NCBI GenBank assembly: GCA_009746045.1
Contig: RPFO01000485.1
Location: forward strand, 478,883-542,882
Direction of reading: 5' to 3'
Length of the DNA: 64,000 nucleotides
Source of the DNA: Mesostigma viride
Lineage: Eukaryota; Streptophyta; Mesostigmatophyceae; Mesostigmatales; Mesostigmataceae
A program made the position numbers and the translations under genes. Shown here piece after piece: positions 1-11,398 of this stretch; the stretch's first letter is position 1, and each line of letters begins with the position of its first letter. The notes beneath the pieces were generated by a model, which was given only the letters and a program-made list of their open reading frames with translations, was not told the origin of the DNA and made no database searches.

Positions 1-31
1 TCCTAACTCTATCTAGAAAATCCTAACTACA

Positions 32-985
32 CTACTCATCAAAACGCCTCCTCCGCTTGGGGGGAGGTGGCTTGCCCACAGGGTCGGGCGTGTGCGCCTT
101 GACAATCTTCTTCCACCGCGTCTTGTCCTGCATGGCAGTCCAAAGACGGGAGAGAGAGTGGATGCGGTGCTCAAACTAGGCTGGGACCACTAGGTCGTCC
201 AGCAACATCTGAACGTAGTTGGTGACAGGTTTCCCTACCCTTTTGGGAATGTCCGCGGGGCCAGGCCAGGTCAGAATGTGCCGCCCTGGCTGTCCAAGCC
301 GCTGGGGGCCGGCCAGACCAAGGGTGGTGTCGACCTGGCTGGTGCGGGCAAGGTGTCCTACAAATGCTATCCTACGCTGCCTAATCTCGTCCGAAACACG
401 AGGCATGCCATGATACAAAGACTCTGATGACGGACGCTCGGAAAAACCTACGTTAAGGACCTGCCGGAGCATCCTGTAAACTGTGCCGTCGAGCTGAGCT
501 GCCAGTTTGGGTGGGAGGGTCCACGCCTCGGCGCCATACGTGAGCACCGTGAGGACGAGGACCTTGAAGAGCATGCGCTTGCGGTGCCCGTCCAGGCCCG
601 TCGAGTGCCAGTAAGGTGTGAGCGAACGGAGCTTGGCCCAGGCAAGGCCGATCGATGCGGGTGTCCACATCGTCGGCGGTGTCAGGAAGCCAGCTCCCCA
701 ACAGCTTGAAGCGGTCGCGGAACGGGACCTCCGTCCCGTCGAGCAGGCGCGGCAGCGGTGGTTTACTGGATGCCCCTATCACCATCGCCTCAGTTTTGAC
801 ACTAATCTCCAGCCCCACCGCCCGCGCCTCCAGGCCCAGGCAGTCCAGCCAGGTCTGAATGTGCTCGGGGCTCTCGATGAGGGTGGTATCATCCGCATAA
901 ATCAGGTCGGCAAGGCGGTAACCAGGTCTAACCCCGCCGTGCTCTTTCACGTTAAGGATGTCCAAGCCTGGCTCGAACCCCTTAA
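32..985 (-). pseudogene. Non-LTR retrotransposon reverse transcriptase, C-terminal part (degraded)
   Basis: The minus strand encodes the catalytic YADD box of a retrotransposon reverse transcriptase (LIYADDTTLIES, about 860-900), then the thumb region and the usual C-terminal tail (YGAEAWTL, RRIAFVGHLAR). The copy is broken. A frame change near 650-670 joins two reading frames, and an in-frame TAG at 176-178 is followed by 47 more codons of sensible protein (basic PPPPKRRRRFDE end) to a stop at 32-34. Its 5' continuation lies at 2702-2860, beyond an inserted element. A related fragment is at 17.7-18.3 kb. Family: LINE-type RT; the clade cannot be set from this much sequence. Confidence 0.85.
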
Positions 986-2701
986 CTCGTCGTCTGTCCC
1001 TGGTCCTCTACGGAGGACTGAGTTGAACTCAGTCCTCTCTAGAGGACCGAGTTTTTGGGTTTCGTAGAAAATTCGCCCCGGTCAGAATGTTTGACAAAAA
1101 ATTTCTCTCAAAATTTATTCAAATACTACGTGAAAAGATCTTTCTTGGACATATTTTTGGGATTTTTTTGGATTTGGTATGCGCGGCTAACTGTACGGTC
1201 AAAGTACAGGTGGTAAGGGTACTTTTCCACGTGAAACGCGAGTTCCGGAAATGCACGACCTAGCCATGGCGGCTCGCGCCCATGCATGCAGTTTACGTTT
1301 GCGGACGAGTTAGCCGTCCAAACTCAGTAAATAGATTTAACATGCCCTAAAGATGATATAAATCAATTTTTAGCTCGCGGGGATGCGATTTACCCGGTGT
1401 CGGCACTGTTCTTGCTGGAAAAAACTGCGATAAGGCAGGTCGACGGAATTGATGACTGCGCTTGCTTTCCGGCGCAATTTCAATGGCTGATAGGTTTCTT
1501 TCTACATTTTAACATGAATTGTATTAGAATATATTGAGTGACAGTATAGATTTGATGATCTCGACCATTCTGTCACGTCATGGTCTATGTGCCGCAAAGT
1601 GCCACTTTTGCGGGCACCGCCTGGGCCAAGGTAACGCCAGCCGTGCCAGGTAAAGCCGGATAATCGTTGCCTCTTCGTTCCTTGATGTTCGTACATGAGT
1701 TTAAGCTTGCGAGGCGTTGTCAGGTTCAAGTCTTGATGCTCTTTCTTGACCGTTGCCTGCCCCTCTCTAAAACCCCCTTTTCAGATGATGTTAGCAGGCA
1801 TTTGCCTTAACCCAGTGTAGTTGTGCAGGGTTTTAGGAGCTGTGCAGGTTTAAACACCTTCATAGATGTTAGTTATTCTTTTGCTACGTTCATACTGCAT
1901 GATTGTGTGGCCACGGGCTGCGTCAAGGGTGCATTCAAGCTTTTACGGGTGAGTGAAAAGTCTTGGTGACAAACCACTGCCATCATGTGCCAGCAACTAT
2001 GTTGGCCACATCATGGCAAGGCAAAACAGTTATAGCCATATCTATTGTTGTTTGAAACAATGGAAATATGCTTAACCTACCCATTATATTGGTGGTTGGC
2101 ACTTATAACATAACCCTTTGTTGGTAGGTATCCAAGCCCATTCCCTACATGCATGCATAGGCTCTCACTACATGATAAGGTATGATATACCTGAAGTATG
2201 ATGATGCAAGTGTGTTGTCCTGTAATGCTTGAAGGGAAATGAGTTGATTGGGATGGTTGGTGGCCACGGTGATGTAGTATGACCGCACTTACATGCTAGC
2301 AAAGTTAGCAAAAGCCCCATTCCTCTCCTGAGGACTGAGAGTTTTTTAATTGTTTCAGGCAGTTGCAGTGGCCAAATGGAGCCCAGTTTTTTGCCACGCT
2401 TCAAGAACTATGTTGTTTACGTGCCTATATTTTTTCTTCATGCACCAGGATTTGATTGAATTTTTCCCACTCGTTCTTATCCCGAAAAATGCAAATTCGC
2501 GAGGGGCGCCCAACGTCCGTGTAATTTTCAGGTGTTCGGGTCAAGTTTTCACATATGCAGTATTTTTGCCAACAAAATGATATCTAGTACACCCCAGATC
2601 CACATCAAAACATTTGGGATGGACCCCCCACCTAGTCGCTACACGCGGTTGAAAATTGTCAACTCAGTCCTCCTGTGAGGACTGAGTTGGGACAGACGAC
2701 G
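986..2701. mobile_element. TTAA-type non-autonomous DNA transposon, copy 1 (1.7 kb)
   Basis: The element interrupts the RT gene. A TTAA stands at 982-985 on the left; on the right only TT of the expected TTAA remains. Inverted ends share TCGTCGTCTGTCCC, followed by hairpin-forming GGACTGAGTT / AACTCAGTCC blocks. Joining the flanks at one TTAA gives an in-frame RT across the junction (...CFTALKGFEPGLD...), so the insertion is real. The interior is homologous to the elements at 14081-15800 and 9678-11376, in opposite orientation to the former. No transposase frame is visible. TTAA duplication is the signature of the piggyBac superfamily; assignment is by inference. Confidence 0.8.
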
Positions 2702-2860
2702 AAGAGCAGTAAAGCACGCACATGCCCGGCGCATGACGTGATCCACGACAATAATGAACAGGTATGGGGACAGGACACAACCTTGCCACACCCCGTGGTG
2801 AAGGGGGAATGGTGGAGTGGTGCCCTCCGCAGTCCGCACTACTACCCCGGCCATGATCTA
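2702..2860 (-). pseudogene. Reverse transcriptase fragment upstream of the TTAA insertion
   Basis: The minus strand reads GVWQGCVLSPYLFIIVVDHVM, the RT block just before the YADD box (normally GxxQGxxLSP). It continues directly into the frame at 32-985 once the 986-2701 element is skipped. The copy is 5'-truncated: upstream of about 2860 I see no RT sequence. Confidence 0.8.
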
Positions 2861-3071
2861 GTTTATCCTCGGTTTATGAAGCCCGGAAGATTGCTCAGTG
2901 TTCTAGATGTCATTCATCAGTTATCACATGCACGGCCCCGTTGGGGAGCCACGGATTGATGATTAGAAGCCTATACTAATCTAACCGGTTCTAATTGCCT
3001 GGTCTAGTCTAGTCTGGTGTAATATGGTGTAGGGGGCAGGGCCCCGGTTGGCACTAGTTAAATGCCATGCT

Positions 3072-3179
3072 GTTTATGGAAACGTTTGGGCACCGAATTC
3101 GGCTGTGAATATCACAATCGCTTCGTCTTTCTAAGATGCACACGCTGATATAATTTTCCGAAGCTATTACGCAATATAT
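3072..3179 (+). promoter_or_regulatory. Conserved 5' leader of the ORF1 element family
   Basis: About 100 bp directly before the ORF1 ATG at 3178 (GAATATCACAATCGCTTCGTC ... ATATAATTTTCCGAAGCTAT) recur in front of the two other ORF1 copies, at 7956-8055 and 16946-17045 on the minus strand. Conservation of this leader next to decayed coding sequence suggests an internal promoter or 5' UTR of the retroelement. Confidence 0.65.
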
Positions 3180-4166
3180 GACGAGCAAACGCTCCTCGAC
3201 GCAACGCAGCCTGGCGGCTGCGCTAAGCGCTGAAAGTACGTCTGCAGCTCCGGCTGCAGCTTCGCCCTCAGGTCCGGCAGGCAGCAATGACACTAGTCGT
3301 GCACTGGTGGTTGCCCCGCACCCTCCCGGGCTTAAGGCCTCGCCCTCTGCATCGCCTGAGCCTAAACGCAGCCGCCCAGCCGAACCTAGCTGGTCTGAGC
3401 GCAACTTTGATGCTGACAGGTTATTTTCGACCTTTGACGTCGACAGGCCCAGCTATTTCGACATGCCACCCATCAAGATACTGGAGCTCGTGTTTTATGG
3501 GTCGTACGCCTCCCTCCTTGACCTGTGCCAGCGCCTCCAAGGCCATAGTCGCCTCCGCAATGGGCCTGACGGCCGGTTTTCTCATCGCGGACCTGACTAC
3601 CTGTCCACCTGGTCCCGACCGCGCCTTCAGCTCGCCGCCCTCTTTACCATCCTTCAGCGCTCTGCCGACGACCTCTGGGTCCCCTCCCCCTTGACCGGAC
3701 CCAACTTCCTCCTTCACCTCCACGAAGCCATCTTACAGCACGTGACACCCCTAGCTGCAGATGTGGCAGCTGTAAGCCGCACCCTGGCTGCTGAGCTCCC
3801 CACCATTTCCACCGCCACCTCCACCCTCCTCGCCTGCACCCCTCCCCCCCCTCCGCCTCCACCGACGCCATCACCGCCCAGCTCCGGACGTGACATCGAC
3901 AAGCGCCTCCAGGACAACGCGCCATCGCCATTGAATGCCTGCAAAACACTGCAGGCATCACCGCCCATGATGTTAGACGCCGCAAGGCCTGCACCTTCAA
4001 AGAACAACTAGTAGAGGACATGGGGGGCCTAGGCGCCTCTCCGTGATTTGGAAGAAGATGATGGACAAGGCCAAGGGGGCCCAGGTCATAGAGGACAACG
4101 AGCCCCCCCCTGTGGGGAAGCGCCCGCGTGTGCAAACCCGCGGGAGGCACGCCAGACAGCTCCCCT
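3178..4166 (+). pseudogene. L1-like ORF1 copy A, N-terminal half
   Basis: It starts MTSKRSSTQRSLAAALSAES and has an Ala/Ser/Pro-rich disordered N-terminus, a middle block (YFDMPPIKILELVFYGSYAS) and a linker with a Pro run and STATSTLLA repeats. The ORF stops at 4011. Another frame (RRRKACTFKEQLVEDMGG) continues to about 4050, so the copy is frameshifted. The same N-terminus appears at 7955 and 16945 (minus). The RNA-binding half seen in the other copies is missing here. Confidence 0.7.
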
Positions 4167-4196
4167 AGGGTAGCGTGATTGAATTGAATTGAATTG

Positions 4197-4600
4197 GAAC
4201 ATAACTCCGTTGGGAGTATATGTAGCACATAGCCCTTGAGAGGGGGCATTGGCCTATCATACATCCCAAGCTACTTCCTGCAAGGGTGGGGATGTAAAGG
4301 ACCCTTGCTCTAGGTGCGCCAGGGCACTTGCATCCCCATGATCTTCAGGCTATGCCCAGCGAAGGGGGAGCCTGTCATGGGGGGGAAGATCCGTCAGCAT
4401 AGCTATACAAAGAAGCTAGGGCATGGCGTCTCAGCAGAGAGTTACTCCCTGCATGGGCACAACATAACTAAATAAAGCTAGGCATCATCTGGAGTGTGGC
4501 TCATCATAGGCACACATGTACATGATTAAATAAAGCGCGTGGCTTAGCTGGGATAGTGCCTCTAGGAGGCGTACAGGTACATGGCCACAGTCTATCTATT
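4197..4600 (+). repeat. Dispersed repeat 'CTCCGTTGGGAGT', copy a
   Basis: A non-coding unit beginning AACATAACTCCGTTGGGAGT and including TGTAGCACATA, GCAAGGGTGGGGATGTAA, AGGGCACTTGCAT and GCTATACAA blocks. Related copies: 8391-8830, 9351-9660, 11399-11700, 17480-17645 (minus) and a worn one at 9057-9185 (minus). Flanks are often TTAATTAA-rich. Class unknown; it could be an untranslated part of one of the LINEs or an independent short element. Confidence 0.7.
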
Positions 4601-4608
4601 CTACACTA

Positions 4609-5527
4609 CTATTGCTGTATTCCCCTAAGCCTGGGGCGTCTGGAGTCGCTGGGGCCGCGGGGGGGGGGGGGTCCGGCCTGCCAGGGCTTGTGGCCGACGT
4701 AGATGGCCGCCCCCTTCCAGTACACCGGCTGCCCCGCCTTGGTCTGCCGGAGCTGGAGGTAGGTCGGCCATAGCTCCCGTCGCCGTTGTTGCTGCGCCAG
4801 GGTCAAGTCGTCATCAAGGGTGAAGAGAGTCTTCTCGAGCCGCTTGCGGCGTCTGAGAAAAGAAATCTTGTCCGCCGGGGTCTTAAAGGTGAGGATCGAG
4901 GAGCGCGGGGGCGGCCCTGCTTCAGTACCCCGCGCGCGGGGAAGGCGGTGGGCGGCCAGCTCGATCTCACCGTTAAGGCCCATCACGACCAAGGATTTCT
5001 CTCTCAAACGCACGCAAAAGCTTCTCGGAAGTCTCACCTTCCTCCATGGTGAAGTTCTTGACAATGACGTTCAGGCTGCGCTTGGCGATCTCGGCCTCCT
5101 CGCGGAGGTCAAGCGTCTGCCGTTGGAGCTCAGGGCTGCGACGGCGGAGGTGGTGGAGGTGGTATGTTGCTTAAGCATGTCCGCCCAGGTACGTGGTGAT
5201 GGGAGGAGCATCGCCGGCCAGGCCAGCCGGGGCTGGCTTGGCGGCGCAATGTCCTTCACCGCCTGGGCGGTGAGGCCGGCGGTGTTCTGCAGAACCTCGA
5301 TAGCGATGGCGTTCTCCTTATAAGACGTTGGTCGATGTAACGGAGCTGGGCGGTGATGGCGTCGGAGGTGGAGGTGGTGGCGGTGGAGGAGGCGAGGAGG
5401 GTGGAGGTGGCGGTGGAGATGGTGGAGGTGGCGGTGGAGAGGAGGGGAAGCTCGGCAGTCAGCGTGCCGCCGATGGCCGCCACATCTGCAGCAATGGGGT
5501 CCACGTGCTCCTCGAGGGCCTCCTTAA
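4609..5527 (-). pseudogene. L1-like ORF1 copy B, C-terminal half
   Basis: Read leftward from the TTAA at 5524-5527 it encodes LKEALEEHVDPIAADVAAI, then a Ser/Thr-rich spacer, WADMLKQHTTSTTS, an RRM-like segment (AKRSLNVIVKNF) and the C-terminal domain (FTLDDDLTLAQQQRRRELWP ... PVYWKGAAIYVGHKPW). That order (disordered, coiled, RRM, C-terminal domain) is what L1 ORF1 RNA-binding proteins show. Frame changes occur near 5260-5330 and 5070-5090. The C-terminal 150 codons (4609-5064) are intact. The N-terminal half is at 7412-7955, across the next element. Confidence 0.8.
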
Positions 5528-7411
5528 GGGGACTCGCACGTCCAAAAGCCTGAAAAACAGACTTTAGTGAGTATCAGTTCCAATGCACATGGGAAAAATC
5601 TAGTGATGATTGGGTACCATAAATATGATGTTTGGACATTCATACCACCACTTGTTGGGGGTACTACCCCCAACCACGCACCGGTGGCGAGCTAAAAATA
5701 GAAAAAGACGCTATTTATGGGATATTTTGCCCAAGACAAACCACTTGTCTAAATGACTTGCCCATACATACCTGCAAAGTTCCCCCACTTTTTTAAAAGC
5801 TGGGCTATTTACATGGCCAAAATGGTCACATTTGTTTGAGTTATTAATTTTCCCGCAAAATGGGTACTTTTTTTAGCCAAAAAAAATAAATCAAATCATT
5901 AACACATCAGATTGGGTCATCCATATACATACAAAATTCCACTGAGTGGGGGGAAACACACTGCCAAAATTTGAGCTCAATCTGACACCCCTAGCTCAAG
6001 TTATTGAATTTCCCGTGATGCCACCTGGGTAGACGCTAAAAGAGAATTGAGCTAGTGCTGAGCCAAAATGACATCTGTTTTGCTACCCTAGACACCCAAA
6101 AACATGCCCACATTGATCACGGAGTGTGAGGAGGATGTCCGGAGCCTCATACGCCCCACCCCTCCATCGGCACAGCCAGCCTTGTGAGTCTGGTAGGACG
6201 ACACGCCTGAGCAGCATATGTAATGCCTATCTCAGGCTAATAATGTGTGATTTTGTGCCAACAACCAAGTTGTTTCACCCAACAACACATTAAAAACCCT
6301 CTTCCAAAATGCCCAACAAGCCGGACACGTGGAGGACCACACACGCAGTATATAAAGAGAAAATAAGCTGCCTTTTATCCAGCCAACCTGTGGCTAGCTG
6401 CTCTGGTTAGTAGCATGACAAAGGCTATCATTTACTCAGTGGGAAAGGTGAAGAGACCATTGGAACAACCTACCTGACGCATGTGCCACCAAAGCATTGT
6501 GTCCCACAAAATGCACACTGCCTCCTTTCTAACAAGCACGAGCCACTTTCTTTAGGAGACAGGTGCCAGCTCGTCAGTGTCTGGGGAAAATGATGCCGCT
6601 GCTTAGGAAGACCGCGTGAATTTCCTCGAACACAACTGTCTATAAAGCAAAAGAAATTTCAGAGAAGCATGGAAATAAAAGCATTACACCTTCCCGACAG
6701 GTTGTGTGCCACGCGCTGCAGAAAGCCAGCCATGTCACAGACGAACTTGCTAAAAGACATCCAGGAATCCAGCGATGCAGCGCCAGGACCCGCAACTTAC
6801 TGGCAGCATCTGGCCGGAAAGAAGGCAAAACGCTTACGCTCAACGAGCTAAGAAAGCAGGAAAACGCTAGATTAAGACGTTTAATACAAGAACGTACCAT
6901 AACGGGCATTTATTCGTGCCCAGGCGCGCAAGAAAGGCCACCCTTTCATGGAGAGGTTGGGCACACATCGCGCAGGCCTAATGTTATCTTACCGCAAAAT
7001 GACGGGAAAGGTAAAGAAAGCAGCGGGAATTTTTACGGCCTTAGAAACATAAGTAAACTAGCTTTCCTTACGACCATCAAAACTGGCAACAATCGACAAT
7101 CACACCGGCAGGCATCCATTATACTTTATTCATCCCGACAGAAATTCAGGCCGGCCCCCCCCTGCCGATGGCAAAGAAAAAAAGCCCGCGACATTATAGA
7201 TCGCAACCATCCCACCATAAATTAGAATCAGTAGCTGATTTTCTCCAACAATCGAGCATTTTTTCTGCTTTCCGCGAGCCAGATTTGTCACGTTTCATCT
7301 AAAAGCAGTCGCCATGGCCACTTCCGCAAGGGGTGCGCGCACCGTGCACCCACTTTTCACGGTACCGCGGAATTTTTTTGGCGCGGAAAATATTCGCCGC
7401 GCCGAGTCCCC
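5528..7411. mobile_element. TTAA-type element, copy 2 (1.9 kb, distinct family)
   Basis: It is bounded by TTAA at 5524-5527 and 7412-7415. Its inverted ends start GGGGACTCG on both sides. Outside the element ORF1 copy B reads through in one frame (...NRILHPLTP|LKEALEEHVDP...), so the empty site is evident. The interior does not resemble the other three TTAA elements. One ORF (6704-7225, plus) has no recognisable domain and does not look like a transposase. AT-rich, otherwise no gene seen. Confidence 0.75.
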
Positions 7412-7955
7412 TTAAGGAGTGAGCGGATGGAGGATTCGGTTAAGGTGGTGGTGAGGGGCTTGGGGGGCCATGCAAAGCTCCCCGATGGAGCGTCCAAGGA
7501 TCGAGGGAAAAGAGAGCGAATTGCTGGAGGTAGGGGCGGTGGAGGCTGGGAATGGTGTCGAAAGAGGGGATGCGAATCCAGCGAGGGTCAAAGAGGCGAC
7601 CTTGGTTGAAGAGCTGCTTGCACAGTGCAAGAGGCGAGGCGTGCGTTCCATAAAACACGCAGACCAGGATCGATGCGTTCCGTGGTAAGCGCGTCAAGGA
7701 AGCCGGGCTGGCTGGCTTCGGCGACAAAGTCGAGCTCTACCCAACTCGGCTCGGCAGAGCGACTGCGCTTGGGTTCAGGCGACCGGACACTGCAGGCGAG
7801 ACGGGCGCAGCAGGGGGCTGGACGACCACTAGAGCTTGGCTAGTGGCGCCGTTGCCTTCTGGGCCGGTGGGCGAAGCTGCAGCCGGAGCTGCAGACGTAT
7901 TTTCATTGCTGAGCGCAGCCGCCAGGCTGGGTTGCATCGAGAGGCATTTGCTCAT
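7412..7955 (-). pseudogene. L1-like ORF1 copy B, N-terminal half
   Basis: It begins MSKCLSMQPSLAAALSNENT at 7955 and keeps the Ala/Pro-rich block (TSAAPAAASPTGPEG) and the middle block (ASILVCVFYGTHASPLALC), but in three different frames, so it is decayed. It ends at the TTAA whose other side is 5524-5527. The conserved family leader precedes the ATG. Confidence 0.75.
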
Positions 7956-8282
7956 CGGATATTGCGTAATGATAGCTTCGGAAAATTATATCAGCATGTG
8001 CGTCGTAAAAAGACGCATCGATTGTGATATTCACGGCTAAATTCGGTGCTCAAACGTGTAAGTTATGAGCCCCGCCGCGTCAGCCATGGCTACCTCGCTC
8101 GTGGCTCGTGGCTCGTGGCTCGTGGTCATATAGGGTAGCGTGATGCTGTTTAGATAGATGTTGTAGTTAGTGATGCTGTTAGATAGATGCTAGACGTAGC
8201 TGATGTACATAGATAGATTAGACCGGTAGGACTGTTTGCACCCATCCATCCATCCATCGTGACTCCCCAACGGGAGCACGAG

Positions 8283-8348
8283 TCTAATTAATTAATTAAT
8301 TAATTAATTAATTAATTAATTAATTAATTAATTAATTAATTCCCCAAC

Positions 8349-8385
<37 letters not shown>
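8283..8385. repeat. Microsatellites (TAAT)n and (ATT)n
   Basis: A TAAT/ATTA tetranucleotide run (about 8283-8341) is followed by an ATT run (about 8348-8385), just before repeat copy b. Confidence 0.9.
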
Positions 8386-8388
<3 letters not shown>

Positions 8389-8390
8389 CA

Positions 8391-8830
8391 ACATCACTCC
8401 GTTGGGAGTAAATGTAGCACATATCCCTGAGAAGGGGCATATGGCTTTTAATTAATACATTCTAGGCTACTTCATACAAGGGTGGGAATGTAAGCTACCC
8501 TTGATCTAGGTGCACCAGGGGCACCTGCCCCCTCATGATCTTCACACTATTCTGATCAGACACTCCGCAAAGGTGAAAACCTTTGCGTTCAGTGCCAGGC
8601 CGCGGAAAACGCGGAAAACGCGATCTGCAAATGAATCCGACCGGAATCGAACTGGGGACCTCTCGCACCAATTTTGCTGACTATAGGACGGACGTCTCCG
8701 GTTACCATGGCATCGCCAACTTACACCTACAGTCATCCGCAAAAGTTCTCCTGTCCAGCTGTTCACACTATGCCCAGCTAAGGGGGAGTATGTCATGTGG
8801 GGGGAAGATCATCATGGCTATACAAGAGCC
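8391..8830 (+). repeat. Dispersed repeat 'CTCCGTTGGGAGT', copy b (interrupted by a SINE)
   Basis: Same unit as at 4197. It is split at TTCACACTAT by the 211-bp insertion at 8551-8761 and resumes with GCCCAGCTAAGGGGGAG. Confidence 0.7.
8551..8761 (-). mobile_element. tRNA-derived SINE-like insertion with 10-bp target duplication
   Basis: The 211-bp insert is flanked by perfect direct repeats TTCACACTAT (8541-8550 and 8762-8771) and splits repeat copy b. On the minus strand it carries a T-loop-like B box (AGTTCGATTCCGG) following CGAGAGGTCCCC, as in a tRNA 3' half, so a tRNA-derived pol III SINE is likely. The other end has GCGGAAAACGCGGAAAACGCG and a CGCAAAGG / CCTTTGCG hairpin. An A box is less clear. 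Confidence 0.65.
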
Positions 8831-8842
8831 CCAAACCATTAA

Positions 8843-9056
8843 GCACTAGCTAGATGAGGATGTAATCCTCATCCGAGCTGTCCTCTACTGTATAATGGCA
8901 GACGAGGCGGTACAGCCGGTACTAGTGTAGCGGCTATCCTCAGGGCCAACAACAAGGAGACAACCAGCGCAGGCCAGAAATCGGGAGAATAACCTCCACC
9001 TGCGGACTTCTACCCTGGCTAGCAACGGGCCGCGGGGCCCGTGGGGAGAAAACACT
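8843..9056 (-). repeat. Segment homologous to the coding exon at 32834-32990
   Basis: On the minus strand, blocks (CTCCCCACGGGCCCCGCGG ... GCAGGTGGAGGTTATT ... CCTCATCCGAGCTGTCCTCTACTG in complement) match the exon at 32.8-33.0 kb, including the SSDEDY codons and stop. This copy carries about 40 bp extra at 8949-8988 and a changed frame, so it is a decayed duplicate. Confidence 0.7.
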
Positions 9057-9185
9057 TTGTGCACCCAGAGCATGTGTAGTTTACACCCTACCCTTGCAGG
9101 AAGTGAGCAATATTCCCCTTCTCAGGGATATGTGATACACTATACATGATACATGTACTCGATCCCAACAGAGATCATATTAGTA
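9057..9185 (-). repeat. Dispersed repeat 'CTCCGTTGGGAGT', worn copy f
   Basis: It contains CCCTACCCTTGCAGGAAGT and CCCCTTCTCAGGGATATGTG in the inverse orientation to copies a-d, ending at a degenerate ATCCCAACAGAG. Confidence 0.5.
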
Positions 9186-9350
9186 TGCTCACGTGACGCA
9201 GTCACGTGTCTATTAATTAATTATAATTAATTAATCATATTAGTTAAGTGAGACGTCAAAATATGTTCCAATTCCGTTTCAATTGAATTTTTCCGTTTGC
9301 CTCCCATCTTTTACTGGGATTTTTGCGCCGATTAATTAATTAACTAATTA

Positions 9351-9660
9351 GGAACATAACTCCGTTGGGAGTACATGTAGCACATATCCCTGAGAAGGGG
9401 CATATGGCTTTTAATACATTCTGGGCTACCGTACTTCCTGCAAGAGTGGGAATGTAAAGTACCCTTGCTCTAGCCGGTGCGCCAGGGCACCTGCACCCCC
9501 ATGATCTATCAAGCTATGCCCAGCTAAGGGGGAGCCTGTCATGTGGGGGAGGATCATATCATTTCTGGCCTGCGCTGGTTGTCTCTTTGATATCATGGCT
9601 ATACAAGAGCTAGGGCATGGCTTCCCAACAGAGAGCATCTCTCTGCAGGCATAGGCATAG
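9351..9660 (+). repeat. Dispersed repeat 'CTCCGTTGGGAGT', copy c
   Basis: A full-looking copy carrying a 29-bp insertion at 9561-9589, directly left of the TTAA element at 9678. Its end (GGCTAAATTC) gives the empty-site sequence for that element. Confidence 0.7.
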
Positions 9661-9677
9661 CATGGCTAAATTCTTAA

Positions 9678-11376
9678 CCCCTAAATGGTCTTGCTGCCGA
9701 TTTTCCGCCAAAAAGTGACTTACAGCCGATTTGTCGGCACCTACTCGGGGGACCAGTTTGCGAGAATACTATTGGGAATTAGGAAACGTTTAGCTGAGAA
9801 GAATGAAAGTTTATAAGTTTCTCCAGAACATGATACTAGGGTTTGCTATATTTTGACCAAGTTATAGAGGTGTTCTGGCCGGTCAAAGTACAAGGGGTCA
9901 GGGTACTTTTTCACGTACAACGTGCATTCCGGAAAACGACGACCTGGCCATGGCGGCTTGCGCCCACGCATGGCATTTACGTTTGCGTTCGAATTTTCTG
10001 GCCAAACTTAGGATATTGATTTTATACGTCCTAAAGATCATACAGGCCAATTTTTGGTTCGCGGGAATGCCATTTGATAGGTGTCGGCAGCGTTCTTGCT
10101 GGAAAAAACTGCGATCAGGCCGGACGATAGAAACGTTGACAGCAATACCTTTCCGGCGTATTTTAAAGGATATATTGGTTTCTTTGTACTTTTTATGATA
10201 CATAGTAGTCGTAAACGTGCAAGGGTGGCCAGAAATCGCCGAATCCAGCGACCATGCTGCACAACTTTGGTGTGCCGAAATGCGCCATTTTGCGGCCACC
10301 GCCTGGGCCAAGGTAACGCCATCCATGCCTGGTAAAGCTTAAGCATCGTTTTCCTATCGATGTTTGACGTTTATATATACGTTCTAGCTTGTGTAGCACA
10401 TTCTTTTTGCATTATTCATGCTCTTTCTTGACCCTGGCCTGGCCCCTTTCTAAAACACCCTTCTTAGATGCTTCCCTCAGTCAGTTGACCTGCCACAGGG
10501 TGATGGTGATAAGTTTTAGAGGCTGTATGGGTTTGAATACCTCCATATATGTTTGTTATACATTTCCCACACACATATTGCATGAGTGTGAGGCAGTTGG
10601 CTGGTCTCTGTGGCATCATCAAGCATGTAACCGGTGAGTAGAAGCTTCCCATTGTCAGCATGTGCCACCAGGTGTGCTGGCCATCACCTGGAAAGCTATA
10701 GCAGCTTAGGCCTAGTTTATCCTTGCTAGGGCAGGCTGAAATAGGCTTAGAATCACTAGTTTGTTGGTGGCTGCCTCCTAGAATGCATGCCTTGCGTAGG
10801 GTATCCGTACCACGTTACCTACGTGCATGGACAAGGTGGCACCTGCACATAGGTGCCATGTAAGGGCAGTGTGATGATGCAGTTATGTTTCCCCATCATT
10901 GTGGAAGGGAAATGTATTGTTTGGCATGGTTGGGGGCCATATTAGTAGGTATTAGTAGGTAGTATGCCCACTCCTACCCCCTTGGTTGCTTTTTACCAAC
11001 GGTACCCCTATGGGCTGTACTGGGTGTAACTGCTGGTATACCCACCCAAATGATGACCCCAATGGCTCAAACTGTTCAGCAACTAATTGTTTATCATCCC
11101 TGAAGTGGTAGGTGCCTAGCTCTTACAACATAATTCAAAATGCACATTCTACCAAAAATGAAAACGCTCGTCTTGACCCCCCTGACTTTGACGGCAGTTA
11201 TACATGGCCTACGATGAATATATGTGAGGTTGTGATATCTCATGGCTTAGGGCAACTCATGGACATGCTTGCCCCCCAAGGACAGCCATTGGATATTGCT
11301 AGGTTGTACAGGGGCTGGTTTACAAAATAGGTGAGTTACTGCCGATTTATCGGCAGCATTTCCGCCCATTTAGGGG
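9678..11376. mobile_element. TTAA-type non-autonomous DNA transposon, copy 3 (1.7 kb)
   Basis: It is bounded by TTAA (9674-9677 and 11377-11380) and has perfect 11-bp inverted ends CCCCTAAATGG, then GCCGAT motifs on both sides. A related empty site, AATTCTTAATGCAACATCC, exists at 11.67 kb, and variants at 11.72 and 17.16 kb. The interior (GGTCAAAGTACA, CCATGGCGGCT.GCGCCCA, TTCTTGCTGGAAAAAACTGCGAT) is homologous to copies at 986-2701 and 14081-15800. ORF 11112-11330 is short and unrecognised; no transposase is seen. Confidence 0.85.
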
Positions 11377-11398
11377 TTAAGGCAACATCCATTAATTA

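Noticed and set aside
6704-7225. Transposase of the TTAA element at 5528-7411
   Set aside because: No DDD catalytic pattern or Cys-rich end; much shorter than piggyBac transposases.
8640-8700. Functional tRNA gene
   Set aside because: Only the T-arm/B-box part is tRNA-like; acceptor and anticodon stems do not form convincingly, and the segment lies inside a SINE-like insertion.
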